64,000 nt of DNA from Wyeomyia smithii (Eukaryota; Arthropoda; Insecta; Diptera; Culicidae). Each line of letters begins with the position of its first letter. Positions within the stretch are counted from its first letter, which is position 1. Both the position numbers and the translations under genes were made by a program. Location: the NCBI RefSeq assembly GCF_029784165.1, contig NC_073695.1, positions 161,994,684 through 162,058,683 on the forward strand, in the 5' to 3' direction. This document shows, piece by piece, positions 10,518 to 21,341 of the stretch. The notes below the pieces were generated by a model. The model did no database searches and was not told the origin of the DNA. It saw only the letters and a list, made by a program, of their open reading frames with translations.

Positions 10518-11507
10518 CTAAGTCGTTCCCCCTGCCGTCTTGATCCTCTGCCTCTGCGCCATTCGCTTTAGTTTATATCGCATCACGTTTTGACGGGTCC
10601 CTTGCTGCAGCATCAATGCCCGCGCTGCATTCTTTTCGTCTACAATCGTCTGACACTCCTCGTCGAACCAGTCGTTACGTCGATTCCTCTCGACAAACCC
10701 TATGGCACCTTCCGCTGCGCTGTTAATGGCTGCTTCTACATTACTCCAGCAGTCCTCTAGAAGGGCTTCGATGAGTTCACCCATGAGATGAGTTCAGTGC
10801 TGCCTTAAGGCTTTGTACGTAATCAGTAAGGACTTCGCGGATTTTGAGTCGTTCCAGGTCATACCGTGGCGGGCGACGGTAGCGGATGTTGTTGACAATC
10901 GAAAGGCTTTGGCGCATTTTGACCATCAGAAGATAGTGATCAGAATCGACGTTTGCGCAACGGTAGGATCGGACGTCGATAATATCCGAGAAGTGCCTTC
11001 CATCAATCAAAACTTGATCGATTTGTAATTCGGTCTGTTGTGGTGATCTCAGGTGTACCGATATGGAAGGGTATGCTGAAAGTAGGTACTACGTAGGGCC
11101 ATGTTCTTGGAGGCAGTGAAGTCAATTAGTCGGAGGCCGTTTCCGTTCGTTAGCCGGTCTAAATTTCTCCTCCTGGCCTACCTGAGCGTTAAGACCTCCG
11201 ATAACGATTTTGACGTCATGGTTTGAGAGCTGTGCACGTTAATTATGCTCACGTTGAAGAAACGGCCTCTAATCCTCAACTTGCACATTCTGTTGTCGAT
11301 TGGCCACCCCCCAATCACACGCTTCTGCATTTCACCCATCACAATGAAAGCTGTTTCCAGCTTGTGTGTGTTGCCGCAGCTCTGGTAGATGGTGTACCCA
11401 TCTTTGTACGTATGTACCGATACTCGCTTCCAGCATACCTCCTGCAGCGCTACAATGTCGAACTTGCGGACCCTCAATAAGCCGGAAAGAATACGGGTAC
11501 TTCCCAA
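10518..11507 (-). pseudogene. Apurinic-type endonuclease and linker remnant
   Basis: The segment 11507-11178 reads FDIVALQEVCW (catalytic glutamate region), then NRMCKLRIRGRFFNVSIIN and VHS, the core of an exonuclease/endonuclease/phosphatase fold. The segment 11010-10777 contains DVRSYRCANVDSDHYLLMV, the C-terminal SDH motif. The segment 10784-10518 contains NDWFDEECQTIVDEKNAAR, typical of the linker before the RT. The frames differ, and the stretch between 11178 and 11010 is disrupted. Degenerate and inactive. Confidence 0.75.
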
Positions 11508-11510
11508 AAA

Positions 11511-13467
11511 ATTAAAGAACTTGCTTGTAAGGTCTGCACCAACCTGTCTCGCCGTTTAGAGTCTGTTTAGAGTCCCACGTTGACACCAGGACGTCGATCA
11601 GCCGCCCCCAACATTGAGAACAGACGATGTTTTGAGCCACACCATCTTGGTGACCAGATGCTCAGGTTGGCGAAGCATTTCCTCTACCGCCGGAATATGG
11701 TTAGCGACCCAATGACCGCGTTTCTTGTGGTCAATGATCTTATAGTTTTATGAAAAAAACCACTAAAATCACTAAAAATTGGATCAAGTGCTATATGGAC
11801 AGCCCTCAATAAAAAATGGATTTCAGATTCGTGTTCAGCAACCCCAAAATTATGTCGCATTTATCAACACTTTTTTGCTTGGCCAGCCTTCGTACGTATT
11901 ATGCCAAGAAGAGAGCCGGAAGTTGCGAAGAGCTTATCTTAAGGGATAATATCCACCAAATGCTCAAAAAACAAGGCTTTTTCCATGACTTTTTAAAGGA
12001 CATTTGAGATGTAAGGTATATAAATAATATATCATTGGATTAAACAACTCTTGCAAAATAGAAAAAAAAATATTGCTATTTTTTTACAAAATGGCGGCTG
12101 TACAGCGACTGCCGTGAACCGCTTTTTTCAAAGGTTTTCCCGCGGCGAGCAGTAGAAGTCGAGCCCAACTCCACCACTAACCAAAACTTTTTTTTTTCAT
12201 TATCTACATAAGTGTCGCTAGGGAAGTACACATGATTATGTTTCTAAAATGTATCTTCGCAAAACGGCAACAGTTGGAAAGAAAAAATTCTTTTTCGACA
12301 AAAAAATTTAACTTTAATTGTTTACAACTTTTGTTGTTGTTAATCAATCGCTAAAATTGTGTACTCCACTAGATATTCTAATAAAGAAGTTACAGTTAAA
12401 ATTTCAAGTCAATCGGATGTAAACTTTTTTAGTCTTCTGCTCGCCGATTTTAAAAACATGGTTTTGAGAAGAACGCGTTTAAAGTTTCAAAATGCTATAA
12501 ATCTCGTGAATCCCAATAGAAAAGCCCCTCATATTTTTTTACCTTCAGTCAGCTATCCCTGCGCCGTAAAGCTGTCCTCCCTGGGCTTTATTTTCCTCTT
12601 CTTCCTTTTTTTATCTGATGTAAGGCTGCGCCTAGCCTCTTTCGCGATATCAGACATACGATGCTCAGCGACTTTGACGCGGTTGGCGTCCGATCCCACG
12701 CAAAAATCAAACTTTTCACTCACATTCAAATGCTTTTGAATATAATTCACACTTAAAACGTATAGAAAAACTCAAACAAAGAACGTACACAACGAGATCG
12801 GCTGATCCACTGAACAAAGGGAAATTGTGAGTAAACACGTGCTGTAGAGATGCTGTAACGGTCGAAACTTGATGCAGCGACCTCTATACTCCAAATTTGA
12901 AACACAGTATCGATCATAGGTAACTTCTACTAATTTACAAAGCCTCGAAATTTAAAAAAAAAACGTGCATCAACACAATAAACGAAAAATGTTATTTTGG
13001 AGCATAAAAGTTGCTCGGTAAAAATTGATTTAAACGAATTTTGAGTTTAGATCAGTGCTTGGGCGATGTAGATTTTGATTCTAGGATAGTCTTAGCATGA
13101 TTTAAGCCATTAAAAAAATGACAAGAAAAAAATGGTTTTGGTGGATATTACTAAAGCCCTAGAGCCTTTAGATATTACCCCTTACGCTTATTTATTTATC
13201 GCTAAGAGCATGTTACCAATCCAACGCGCTGTTTTTGTATCATAATTAATCATTCTTATACTGGCGCTGTTGAAATTAAATATGCGCAGCTCAATACGAA
13301 CCCTGTTATGGAAAGGTTGTAAGAATAAGACGAATACACAAGGTGAACAATTTGACCAGTACGTGTTTATATCATGTAAATCCAGATTTAGAGAACCGGA
13401 AGCTGCGATATTGAGCAGTCAGTTTTCGCTGTCAACCTTGCATCTGAGGCAATCCACATCCACACTA
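11511..13467. other. No certain gene; short basic ORF at 12553-12750
   Basis: AT-rich except 11515-11740, which is GC-richer and may be more of the decayed retrotransposon. A minus-strand open frame of 65 codons at 12553-12750 encodes a hydrophilic peptide with a basic stretch (SDKKRKKRKIKPRE) that could act as a nuclear localisation signal. I recognise no family and see no splice context that would make it convincing. The interval 12750-13467 has nothing I can name; it ends at the target duplication of hAT-like copy B. Confidence 0.35.
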
Positions 13468-13798
13468 CTACTAAACACGGCTGTGCAAGATTTCGAATGA
13501 TTTCGTATAATTTCGCAAAACTCGAAATTTCCCGAAATTTCGGTTTCGCGAAATTGCCGAAAAATTTCGTTGAATTTCGCCAAATTCCGCCTAAAATTTC
13601 GCGAAATTAAACTTCCAATTTCGACGATTACGAAATTTCGCGAAATTTCGGACCAAATTTCCGATGCACATTATTACATTATTTTGGTTTGTGCTCATTG
13701 CGACTATAAATTAAATTGAATATATCTCAACAGATATCTGGTATACTAAGTCAGACATAGAAGAATAAACTCTCAGCCGGTAATTTTTGTTTTAAAAG

Positions 13799-13910
13799 AC
13801 AAAACCGTAACATCATGCGGGAGGTATTTTTTATTCACGCAGAGCATAAACATCATGTCATCACTGAAGTCATATTCGAGGAATATGAAGCCGTCCAAAT
13901 GCGCTACAAG
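13799..13910 (+). other. Exon-like open segment inside hAT-like copy B
   Basis: The counterpart of 2271-2382: same acceptor (TTTTAAAAG ending at 13798), same open frame with the ATG at 13815, same donor (CAAG|GTATCT at 13911). It is identical to copy A across the putative coding part. Function unknown. Confidence 0.3.
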
Positions 13911-14412
13911 GTATCTAGTAATTCGTTTGTAGGAATAAATTTTACGCACCTTTTACGTACATCAAAATGTGGTTATATTTGCAGTGCACAAGGTTAAAGA
14001 GGTCACTTTTTGTCTTTCGTTTAGGAGGGCATAGCAATTTCTGTCAAAACTAAAGCTCTGAAGCTCTACCTTACAGGCCAAATGTTCTATGCTACTCGAC
14101 TTGTAAAAATTTTCAAGCGTTTTTCGGATTCTCTGTGTTAGAGGACTCCTCTTCGCACACCGTAGTGTATTTAAATGTGTTTTTTTTTTTTAAGGGGGGA
14201 TTTGTTAGTAGCTTAAGTATTTATGATAAATATTAGTAAATAATGAGTATGTGTGTCCAATCACAAATGGTGACTTCTCAACACTGTTAGAAATTTGTAA
14301 TTTTAATTGTTAGGATTTGTTTGCTTTCGCAATTAGGACTTATCATTCGTAGGGATTTAAACCTACTTGTCAGAAAAGGGGAAGTAAACTTACAACTAAC
14401 TTAATTGCTAAC

Positions 14413-17073
14413 TTATTGGCTATAAAGAGAGATTATCGTAGCAATTGAGGATTGCAACGATTTTTGTCGAAAATTGTTAATAATTTTATTTGACATAGCT
14501 TCTAATGGTTCAACACCAGTAAGTCTATGTAATTCAAGTGTATCAAACCAAGGAGGACGCTTCAAAATCATTTTCAGAATTTTATTCTGAATCCTTTGGA
14601 GCGTTTTTTTCCTTGTTGAACAGCAACTTGACCAGATCGGTACAGCATAAAGCATTGCTGGTCTAAAAATTTGTTTGTAAATCAAAAGTTTGTTCTTTAA
14701 ACAAAGTTTAGACTTCCTGTTAATGAGAGGATATAAACATCTCGTATATTTGATGCACTTGGCTTGTATACTCTCAATGTGCTCTTTGAAAATAAGTTTT
14801 TTATCATAAATTAGTCCCAAGTACTTAACCTTGTCGGACCAACTTAAAATAACCCCATTCATCTTGACAACGTGATTATTGTTTGGCTTGAGGAAAGAAG
14901 CCCTAGGCTTATGCGGAAAAATTATCATTTGAGTTTTAGAAGCATTGGGAGAGATTTTCCACTTTTGCAAGTAGGAAGAAAAAATATCTAAACTTTTCTG
15001 CAATCGACTGCATATGACACGAAGACTTTTTCCTTTTACGGAAATGCTTGTGTCATCGCAGAACAATGACTTTGTGCATCCTGGAGGCAAATCAGGAAGA
15101 TCTGAAGTGAATATGTTGTACAGGACTGGACCCAAGACTGAACTTTGAGGTACACCTGCTCCGACAGGAAATCTATCAGATTTTGAATTCTGATAGACAA
15201 CCTGCAGAGTTCGATCAGTAAGATAATTTTTTAAAATTTTGATTAGGAAAATTGGAAAATTAAAAGTTTGCAATTTCGCAATCAAACCTTTATGCCAAAC
15301 ACTGTCGAATGCTTTTTCTATGTCTAAAAGAGCAGCTCCAGTGGAATAACCTTCAGATTTTTTAGCTCGTATCATATTAGTAACTCTGAGCAATTGATGA
15401 GTTGTGGAATGCCCATGGCGAAATCCAAACTGTTCATTTGCAAAAATTGAATTTTCGTTGATGTGTGACATCATTCTGTTAATAATAATTCTCTCAAACA
15501 GTTTACTTATTGAAGAAAGCAAACTGATTGGTCGATAACTTGAAACTTCAGCTGGGTTCTTATCCGGTTTTAAAATGGGAGTAATTTTTGCATTTTTCCA
15601 TAATTTGGGAAAATATGCAATTTTGAAGCAGCAATTGAAAATTTTCACTAAAAATTCCATTGTGCTCTCAGGGAGATGTTTGATTAGTATATTAAAGATT
15701 CCATCGTCACCAGGTGCTTTCATATTTTTGAAATTTTTAATAATTGATTTAATCTCATTCAAGTTAGTTTCAATTATTTCTGCAGGTAGAAAAATCTGGG
15801 AAGAAATTAAATCAAATTGACGTGTGACTTCATTTTCAATTGGACTCACAAAATTCAAATTTGAGTTATGAACACTCTCAAACTGCTGAGCAAGTCTTTG
15901 AGCCTTTTGTTCATTGGATACAAGAAAACGTTCACCATCTTTTAAAACTGGAATAGGCTTTGAAGGTTTCTTAAGAATCTTCGACAGCTTCCAAAATGGT
16001 TTTGAATATGGTTTCAATTTTTCAACTTTAGTCTCAAAATTTTGATTTCTCAGAAGAGTAAATCTATGTTTAATCTCTTTCTGTAAATCTTTATAAATAG
16101 TTTTAAAAACAGGGTCACGAGAACGTTGATATTGACGTCTGCGGACATTTTTCAAACGAATTAGAAGTTGAAGATTTTCGTCAATTATTGATGAATCAAA
16201 TTTCACTTGAGCCTTTGGAACAGAATAATTCCTGGCATCAACAATTGCACATTTTAATGCTTCCAAAGCGGAATCAATATTCACTTCGTTTTGCAAATCA
16301 AGCTCATTATTGAAATTTCTCTCAATATGAGTTTTGTATCTTTCCCAATTAGCCTTGTTATAATTAAAAACAGAGCTCATAGGGTTTAAAACTGATTCAT
16401 GTGATAAAGAAAAAGTTATTGGAAGATGGTCAGAATCAAAGTCAGCATGTGTGATCAAATCACTACATACATGACTTTGATCTGTTAGCACCAAATCAAT
16501 TGTTGAAGGGTTTCTTACAGAAGAAAAGCATGTAGGACTATTCGGAGACAAAATAGAATAGTATCCTGAAGAACAATCATTGAATAAAATTTTGCCATTG
16601 GAATTACTTTGAGAATTATTCCATGAACGATGTTTAGCGTTAAAATCGCCGATTATGAAAAATTTCGAACGATTTCTGGTGAGTTTTTGTAAATCACCTT
16701 TAAAATAATTTTTGAGCTCGCGTGTGCATTGAAATGGTAAATATGCTGCGGCAATAAATAAGATCCCAAGTTCAGTTTGAACTTCAATTCCCAAAGTTTC
16801 AATAACTTTCGTCTCAAGATGGGGAAGAGCACGATGTTTGATTCGGCGATGAATAACAATTGCAACTCCACCGCCGGAACCCTGAATCCTATCATATCTA
16901 TGAACCACGTAATTGGGATCATATTTTAATTTTATGTTAGGTTTCAAAAATGTTTCAGTAATAATTGCAATATGCACATTATTTACTGTTAAAAAATTAA
17001 AAAGCTCATTCTCATTGGCCTTCAATGAGCGAGCATTCCAATTTAATTTTTTAATTGTTTTATTTAAAATCAT
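14413..17073 (-). CDS. Juan-like ORF2: endonuclease and reverse transcriptase
   Basis: An 886-residue open frame, complete from ATG to stop. Residues ~1-230 form an apurinic-type endonuclease (LNWNARSLKANE, catalytic ITETFL, IIGDFNAKHRSWN, and SDHLPI near 220) that nicks target DNA. Residues ~450-750 form the reverse transcriptase, with KAPGDDGIFN, YRPISLLSSISKLFE, EQFGFRHGHSTTHQ, DIEKAFDSVWH and the catalytic FCDD box near residue 669. The C-terminal tail ends SLQSSIATIISLYSQ. Two oddities: FCDD instead of the common YADD/FADD, which I recall as typical of mosquito Juan elements, and GVPQSSVLGP where relatives, including the broken copy in this window, have GVPQGS. The start ATG overlaps the ORF1 stop by 14 nt, as in other Jockey-clade elements. 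Confidence 0.93.
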   Translation of the reverse strand: MILNKTIKKLNWNARSLKANENELFNFLTVNNVHIAIITETFLKPNIKLKYDPNYVVHRYDRIQGSGGGVAIVIHRRIKHRALPHLETKVIETLGIEVQTELGILFIAAAYLPFQCTRELKNYFKGDLQKLTRNRSKFFIIGDFNAKHRSWNNSQSNSNGKILFNDCSSGYYSILSPNSPTCFSSVRNPSTIDLVLTDQSHVCSDLITHADFDSDHLPITFSLSHESVLNPMSSVFNYNKANWERYKTHIERNFNNELDLQNEVNIDSALEALKCAIVDARNYSVPKAQVKFDSSIIDENLQLLIRLKNVRRRQYQRSRDPVFKTIYKDLQKEIKHRFTLLRNQNFETKVEKLKPYSKPFWKLSKILKKPSKPIPVLKDGERFLVSNEQKAQRLAQQFESVHNSNLNFVSPIENEVTRQFDLISSQIFLPAEIIETNLNEIKSIIKNFKNMKAPGDDGIFNILIKHLPESTMEFLVKIFNCCFKIAYFPKLWKNAKITPILKPDKNPAEVSSYRPISLLSSISKLFERIIINRMMSHINENSIFANEQFGFRHGHSTTHQLLRVTNMIRAKKSEGYSTGAALLDIEKAFDSVWHKGLIAKLQTFNFPIFLIKILKNYLTDRTLQVVYQNSKSDRFPVGAGVPQSSVLGPVLYNIFTSDLPDLPPGCTKSLFCDDTSISVKGKSLRVICSRLQKSLDIFSSYLQKWKISPNASKTQMIIFPHKPRASFLKPNNNHVVKMNGVILSWSDKVKYLGLIYDKKLIFKEHIESIQAKCIKYTRCLYPLINRKSKLCLKNKLLIYKQIFRPAMLYAVPIWSSCCSTRKKTLQRIQNKILKMILKRPPWFDTLELHRLTGVEPLEAMSNKIINNFRQKSLQSSIATIISLYSQ

Positions 17074-17350
17074 TGCTAAAATTTAAATTAGAAACAATTT
17101 TAATAGTAAAATTTGTGCCTATTTGAATGGCTTCAAACATTGATTTTGCCTGCAACATGGCGTTCATAAGATCGAACATTGCCTGTTGCAAAAAAGAAAG
17201 TTTACCTGCCGTAATAGGCCCCAGGCAGTTGACATTAGAAAAAATATTTTCGGCAGCAATATTAGCTGGAGTAATAGGTGTACAATTATTTTCTAGCGTG
17301 TTTTGCATACCCATAATGTATAATGTTCGAACTACCTGTAACCTGTGCAT
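17060..17350 (-). pseudogene. Shifted C-terminal end of Juan-like ORF1
   Basis: In a frame different from the main ORF1 there is an open stretch ending at 17060 that reads NVNCLGPITAGKLSFLQQ, MFDLMNAMLQAKSMFEAIQ, and finally SNDFK. This is the conserved C-terminal tail expected of Juan-like ORF1 proteins. It overlaps the main ORF1 (which stops at 17286) and the first codons of ORF2. I infer a single indel around 17300-17345 that displaced the tail from its frame. Confidence 0.7.
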
Positions 17351-18326
17351 AAGTTAAACGGGTATGCAAAGGAGTAGGTAAACTATGCGTCACTGGTACG
17401 CTTGGAGAATTTTGTTTTGAATTTTGTTTACCTTGCCTTGCCTTAACAATTGCTAAACGGACTGGGCATTGATAAAAATTTGACATATGGTTGCCGTTAC
17501 AATTCGCACAGCGAAAATTTTTACTCTCTTTCACAGGACATGTGTCCTTTTTGTGAGAAGAGTCTCCACAATTAAGACATTTTTGGTCCATGTTACAGAA
17601 TTTGGAACCATGGCCATAACGTTGGCAAGTACGGCATTGGGTGATATGCTTTTCACCTCCGCCATACTTCCTATAAATTTCCCACTTTACACGCACATTA
17701 TACAAAGCATGTGCTTTTTCAAAAAATTTTAAGTTGTTAACCTCATTGCGGTTAAAATGAATTAAATAATTAACAAGGGAAATTCCAGTTCTCTGACTGT
17801 TTTCGCCTCGTGATTTTTGTTTCATTAGAATTACTTGGGTAGGGGCTATGCCAAGTAATTCTGTTAAAGTAAGTTTGATCTCATCAACGGTTTGATCGTT
17901 GGTGAGACCTTTCAATACGACCTTGAACGGCTTGGCGTTCTTGGTGTCATATGTAAAAAATTTGTACATCTTGTCAGTTAAATACTGAACAAGACGATCA
18001 CGACCCTTTACTGAGTCGGCTAATAAGCGGCATTCACCTCTACGGCCAATTTGATAGGTAACTTTAACGTCAGAAACAAACGTTGAAAGTTCCTTTTTGA
18101 ATATATTAAATTCAGAAGAAATAGTTACCACAATAGGTGGAACTTTCTCCTTTTTTGAAGATTTTATATTTTGTATAGTTTCATCATTGGTAACTTCCAT
18201 TTCACCAGCTTCTTGCTCAGGCAAAATATCAAAAGGATTGTCACTACAGACACCCGAAGTGTCAGAAAGAGATGCCTCTCTTTTCCTCCCCGCAGCGATG
18301 CGAGGTTTCTTTTTCCATCCAGCCAT
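17286..18326 (-). CDS. Juan-like ORF1: gag-like nucleic-acid-binding protein
   Basis: The 346-residue open frame has an acidic, low-complexity N terminus and a central region (~75-220) resembling the RNA-recognition-like part of Jockey-clade ORF1 proteins (KPFKVVLKGLTNDQTVDEIK, GIAPTQVILMK). At ~229-290 there are three CCHC zinc knuckles: CRTCQRYGHGSKFC, CLNCGDSSHKKDTC and CANCNGNHMSNFYQC. Such proteins bind the element RNA and form the ribonucleoprotein that carries ORF2. The frame ends early at SSNIIHYGYAKHARK because of a likely frameshift; the expected tail is in another frame at 17060-17350. Confidence 0.9.
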   Translation of the reverse strand: MAGWKKKPRIAAGRKREASLSDTSGVCSDNPFDILPEQEAGEMEVTNDETIQNIKSSKKEKVPPIVVTISSEFNIFKKELSTFVSDVKVTYQIGRRGECRLLADSVKGRDRLVQYLTDKMYKFFTYDTKNAKPFKVVLKGLTNDQTVDEIKLTLTELLGIAPTQVILMKQKSRGENSQRTGISLVNYLIHFNRNEVNNLKFFEKAHALYNVRVKWEIYRKYGGGEKHITQCRTCQRYGHGSKFCNMDQKCLNCGDSSHKKDTCPVKESKNFRCANCNGNHMSNFYQCPVRLAIVKARQGKQNSKQNSPSVPVTHSLPTPLHTRLTYAQVTGSSNIIHYGYAKHARK

Positions 18327-18525
18327 TTCAGGTGATACGAAAAAAGTTTAAACAAATGTTAAATTCAAAAGTAGGTAGTCTTGAGAAAGACTGATGGGAA
18401 ATAACTTTCAGGTAGTCTTTAAAAGACACACTGACAAAACACAAACTTTGAAGCTATAGGCAGTCAAAGACCAGTCCACAAGCAACCGAAAAAACGTTTG
18501 ATCTGTAGGACAGTTCAAGACGCAC
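18327..18525 (-). promoter_or_regulatory. 5' UTR and presumed internal promoter of the Juan-like element
   Basis: About 200 nt between the 5' end of the element and the ORF1 start. Jockey-clade elements are known to be transcribed from an internal promoter in the first bases of their 5' UTR. Because the 5' target duplication is intact here (18526-18540), the start of transcription should be close to 18525. This is inferred from the family; I did not identify individual promoter motifs with confidence. Confidence 0.45.
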
Positions 18526-19080
18526 TGTATTTAAATGTGTTTTTTTTTTCAGATAGTTCATTACTATCACTAGGCTGACCAGATATCATGCCATATAGTG
18601 TGCAGACAGAGTGATCGATGTGTCAAGCAGAAAAAGTTGTAATTGCCTGAATTTTTAGTATTGTTTCAAAACACTCTGACTTCAAAGTCAGCATAGGTTT
18701 CAAAATTGCCAGGTACCTTATCAAAAATATTTTAAACGTGTTACCAAAAAAGTATACTTTATCAATGAATGAATAAAAAGCACATGGTTCGCTCTCGTTG
18801 AACACATAACTGAGAAATGTTACTCTTGTTTTAGGGGACACAAAATTTTACAATTTCAAAAACAAGTTCAGATTTTAGCATAAAAGTGATTCTGACTTTG
18901 CACTTGACGAATATACAAGGTAGAAGAAAAGAAAGGTTAGAAAGAACGAGAAATAAGAGAACGAGGATGATTACGAATAACTTAATTGAGTAAAAAGAAA
19001 ACTATTTGTTTGTTGCATTACAACATTCCATTCTAACTGCTGATTGGTTGAAAGAAAAATAATTCTTGGTTTGTTTCAAA

Positions 19081-21341
19081 GGGGCCGTTCCCAAACCACG
19101 TGGTCATATATAGAGAGACGGGGGGGTTATCAAAAGACCACGAAAAATCACGCGGGGGGTGTGGGGGTTAACGAATAGACCACGTAGTCTTTTTTCTGAC
19201 TTATAATTTATTATTGCCACTCAGTCAAGACGAAGCTTTCACAATTTTTTAATTAATAATCTTATTTGACACGACTTGATAATTAATAAGTGTCACGGAA
19301 ATTTTGAGAGTTGTTACCAAATAACTGCAATCAAATTTCTGAAACATATTTCAAATTCATCCGAACGAAGAATTTTTTTTTTTAAACAGGTTTTGCCTTA
19401 TATGGCATTTACTTCTTTAGAATAATAGTTCTATTCTGCAATGCGTCGGGATTTATGACATTTTTCCTGGAAGTATATTTCAACGTTTTGGTCTTAAAAA
19501 CAATATATAAGACCTGGATGTTCATGAACTGAAGGAAGAAAGAAAGATGTTTATATTGTGTTCGACATTCAAAAACTTTGTAATTTATTAAAAAAAAAAA
19601 AAAAACTAAGTTCCAAATCCGATACCTGAAAATCACTAAAAGTAAGGTTTCACTTATTATCAACTTAATATTTTTCTAGGTGATTTCTGGATGAGTATAC
19701 AATTTACCATAACCAGGGCTGGAATTCACCTCAGTGCAGATAGAACCACACAAATTTGTAAACAACACATTTGCTATCAAACCGTGCGTGCCACTCCCGA
19801 TATTTCGTTTGTGTTCTCTTCTCCCCATTCGCTCTTTTGTATCTCTTTCGCACCGAAAAAATGGGACTGAGTACACTTTATGCATTTGCCAAAATGTGCG
19901 ACACCACACATTGTGTATTACTTTGTGTGTTGCTCGGGGCAATGATTATCGGATTTGACAAACGAACGATTATAGTATTAATTTTTTTTTCGGTTTTTGC
20001 ACTTCATTTGACTCCTACTGAAATAATTTAGGAGCTAATTTGCAGTGCTGCTTAATTGGTTTTGTTCCAAAACTAAAAATGGTTTCTTCCCGCAGATAGC
20101 CGCAATATGTCTCGTACATGAACAGTAGGGTGGCAACAGAAATCGACTTTTCGAATTTCGTTCAGAAGCAGGGCTCAATAGTTTCGTCTTCGAAGAAAGT
20201 TTACATACTAAACTTCAGCTTAATCTGACTTCGGGAACACTGTCGCATTATTTTGTGACCAATGAAAAAAATGCACAGGTACATAGTTTAAAATTTTCTG
20301 AATATCAAAAAATTCTGATGCCAAATGCCTTAAAAATGCATGAAACATCGAGATCTGGTGTTATGCAAAAACAAAAAATGAAAAAATCGATCGGTTAAAG
20401 TTTCACTTTCCGACTGAACGAATTTTTAAATGCGACGAAGGACAATGTTTTTCGATACAAGTCATTACCACCCTAGTGAACGGTATCAGTAGTGAATGCA
20501 TGTAGTGATTGTATCTATATGAATACCGGGACAGAAACATGTCTGGACGTGCGTAATTTGTCCCAAGAAACACGTCCACGCCACTGAGAATCGTGTTTAA
20601 ATGAGTTCTCAAATATGTATATGGTCCTTTTTTAGTTCTTTTTCTCTGCTATTTTTTCTACCCGCAACGCAACAGAAACTGCTCAAACTGAAGCTCTTTG
20701 TTCTCACGCAATGTGTCACAAAATGCAGCACAAAGTGTTGTTCCGTTCTCCCTCTCTTGAAATATTTCTCACTTGGTGATATCTTTCATAGTCACTTCGT
20801 TTTTGCTCTTTCTCTTTGTGCCTGTTGGTTGTCAAAATGTGTAGGTACCGTTCTCGTTGTGCCTGACGTAAAATCAACACACTGAGCTCAATGAGTGTGC
20901 AAATGACAGCCCTGAACTATAAGCGAAAAATTTATCGTAGATGATCAAATTGCTTAAACAAATTTTATTTATTTTGATCTCAACAACAAATTAAAAATCA
21001 TTTTGAATATACTCAACAGAATAGCGTATTTTCAATTACTTTCAGGTAAGGAAATTGTTATATTTGTTAAAGACAATGAAATATTATTAAAAATTAAACA
21101 ACCATTATCTATTTGTTATTTTTGTTTTGAGAAAATGATATTACTGAAAATTCTATTTACAATTTGCGCAATAACTAATAATCAGTTTTCTGAAACCTTC
21201 ATTTTTTTTTATAAATTTTTCATACTTTATTGTACATATATGCAGAATAAGATCACAAAACAAAAGACCACGAAAGACCACGGGGGAGTAGGAGGGTATA
21301 AAAGGGATCAAAATATGACCACGTAGTTTAGGAATGGTCCC
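19081..21341. mobile_element. MITE nested in hAT-like copy B (itself interrupted)
   Basis: The same element as 3154-4227: left end GGGGCCGTTCCCAAACCACG, right end ACGTAGTTTAGGAATGGTCC. It is enlarged by the 1.2-kb insertion at 19714-20914. Its terminal repeats in this copy match each other better than in copy A (TTCCCAAACCACG against TTCCTAAACTACG after reverse complement). Confidence 0.75.
19714..20914. mobile_element. 1.2-kb inverted-repeat element, 3-bp target duplication AAC
   Basis: Copy A gives the uninterrupted site (CCATAACTATAAG at about 3800-3812). In copy B the insert begins CAGGGCTG at 19714 and ends CAGCCCTG at 20914, with AAC repeated on both sides (19711-19713 and 20915-20917). 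The terminal repeats are only 8 bp, followed by weak subterminal similarity. No transposase is seen. A CAGGG end suggests hAT, but hAT makes 8-bp duplications; 3 bp points elsewhere (CACTA-like groups make 2-3 bp). Superfamily unresolved. Confidence 0.8.

Larger units (their letters stand above)
9650..11510 (-). mobile_element. Decayed non-LTR retrotransposon (CFDP2-like endonuclease-RT)
   Basis: Read on the minus strand the pieces are collinear with a single ORF2: apurinic endonuclease (11507-11178), end of endonuclease and linker (11010-10518), RT N-terminal half (10505-10150), RT C-terminal half (10120-9650). Stops and frameshifts separate them. It differs from the Juan-like family in every RT motif (for example GLRQGDGLSCLLFNIALEG and FADDVELVG) and resembles the 'craniofacial development protein 2-like' retroelement proteins common in insect annotations. 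I do not assign a clade. GC content is clearly higher than in the surroundings, as expected for a former coding region. Confidence 0.8.
14192..18525 (-). mobile_element. Essentially full-length Juan-like (Jockey-clade) retrotransposon
   Basis: A 4.3-kb insertion inside hAT-like copy B; copy A provides the empty site. On the minus strand it runs from 18525 (5' end, starting GTGCGTCTTGAACTGTCC) through ORF1 and ORF2 to a poly(A) tract (the T-run at 14180-14191). The target duplication TGTATTTAAATGTGT lies at 14166-14180 and 18526-18540, possibly longer into the T-run. This is a classic target-primed insertion with both ORFs present. ORF1 carries one frameshift near its end, so this copy is probably inactive, but only recently so. 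Confidence 0.93.
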
